Shown here piece by piece: positions 21,446 to 21,568 of a DNA stretch of 21,568 bases. Source of the stretch: Bacillota bacterium (GTDB lineage Bacteria; Bacillota; Clostridia; Christensenellales; Aristaeellaceae); assembly GCA_023402355.1 (NCBI GenBank), contig JAEXCG010000146.1, positions 1 through 21,568 of the forward strand, given 5' to 3'. Both the position numbers and the translations under genes were made by a program. Every line of letters starts with the position of its first letter. The first letter of the stretch is position 1. The notes under the pieces were generated by a model. It was given only the letters and a program-made list of their open reading frames with translations, made no database searches and was not told where the DNA came from.

Positions 21446-21568
21446 CTGTCAAGCTAGCGTTTTCTAGCTTGACAGTTTCTTTTTAAGTTATTGCGTATTT
21501 GGGGGAAGGTTTTGTTGGAGAATAAGGCGATTAGGCTAACCCTAATAAGCCCCATTGCTTTATTGAGA
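21446..21568. mobile_element. Probable end of an insertion element (unidentified)
   Basis: A perfect 12-bp inverted repeat (CTGTCAAGCTAG, 21446-21457; complement 21464-21475) with a six-base loop is followed by 93 AT-rich bases unlike the surrounding GC-rich genes. It cuts the kinase inside its first membrane helix. A second small inverted repeat, ATTAGG/CCTAAT, lies near 21530-21546. No transposase is visible and the family is not identified. The hairpin alone could also be a plus-strand terminator, but no plus-strand gene precedes it. Confidence 0.45.

Noticed and set aside
1..21568. CRISPR array, diversity-generating retroelement, retron or toxin-antitoxin pair
   Set aside because: No evenly spaced direct repeats, no reverse transcriptase motif and no recognisable toxin beside the RHH protein.

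Overview
The window looks like a GC-rich Firmicutes chromosome, probably a gut Clostridia lineage. The support is sigma-A type promoters with strong AGGAGG-like ribosome sites, Firmicutes-style phage genes, and a YesM/YesN two-component pair beside glycoside hydrolases. I cannot name the species. It has two unrelated halves that join at an attachment site near 11499-11546.

Positions 1 to about 11546 are one end of an integrated temperate phage or phage-like integrative element; its other end lies off the left edge. The junction is a duplicated 3' half of a tRNA-Arg gene (anticodon ACG), with a tyrosine integrase (10199-11371, plus) just inside it. A short repressor (9774-10139, plus) precedes the integrase. 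A divergent switch region (about 9630-9752) has overlapping plus and minus promoters and several palindromes. It drives a long, tightly packed minus-strand early operon from 9528 down to 1658. In order this encodes an XRE regulator, a second DNA-binding regulator, a DUF927-type primase-helicase, two small proteins, a DUF3102 coiled-coil protein, a small helical protein, a macro-domain protein, a small membrane protein, SSB, a multi-HTH protein and a sigma-region-4-like late regulator, closed by a terminator at 1584-1612. Left of it are separately expressed units: an exported protein (655-1386) with its own promoter and terminator, a ribbon-helix-helix protein (346-534), a candidate small RNA on the opposite strand (about 294-366), and a gene cut by the window edge.

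Positions 11547 to 21445 are host chromosome. After the terminator that once served the tRNA there is a secreted TPM-domain protein (plus). An AraC regulator (minus) is divergent from a GH2 glycosidase (plus), each with a clear promoter. A minus-strand operon encodes a sensor histidine kinase, an AraC-type response regulator, a GH36 alpha-galactosidase and a ten-helix EamA-type transporter. Together these look like a locus for sensing and degrading galactose-containing oligosaccharides inside the cell. No ABC sugar importer is visible.

At the right edge (21446-21475) a perfect 12-bp inverted repeat, followed by AT-rich sequence, cuts into the first membrane helix of the histidine kinase. The likeliest reading is the end of an insertion element that removed the kinase start and promoter.

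Points most worth following up are the overlapping-promoter switch, the candidate small RNA antisense to the RHH gene, the 24-bp palindrome and in-frame coding-like tail between the second regulator and the primase, the macro-domain protein in the early operon, and the kinase disruption.
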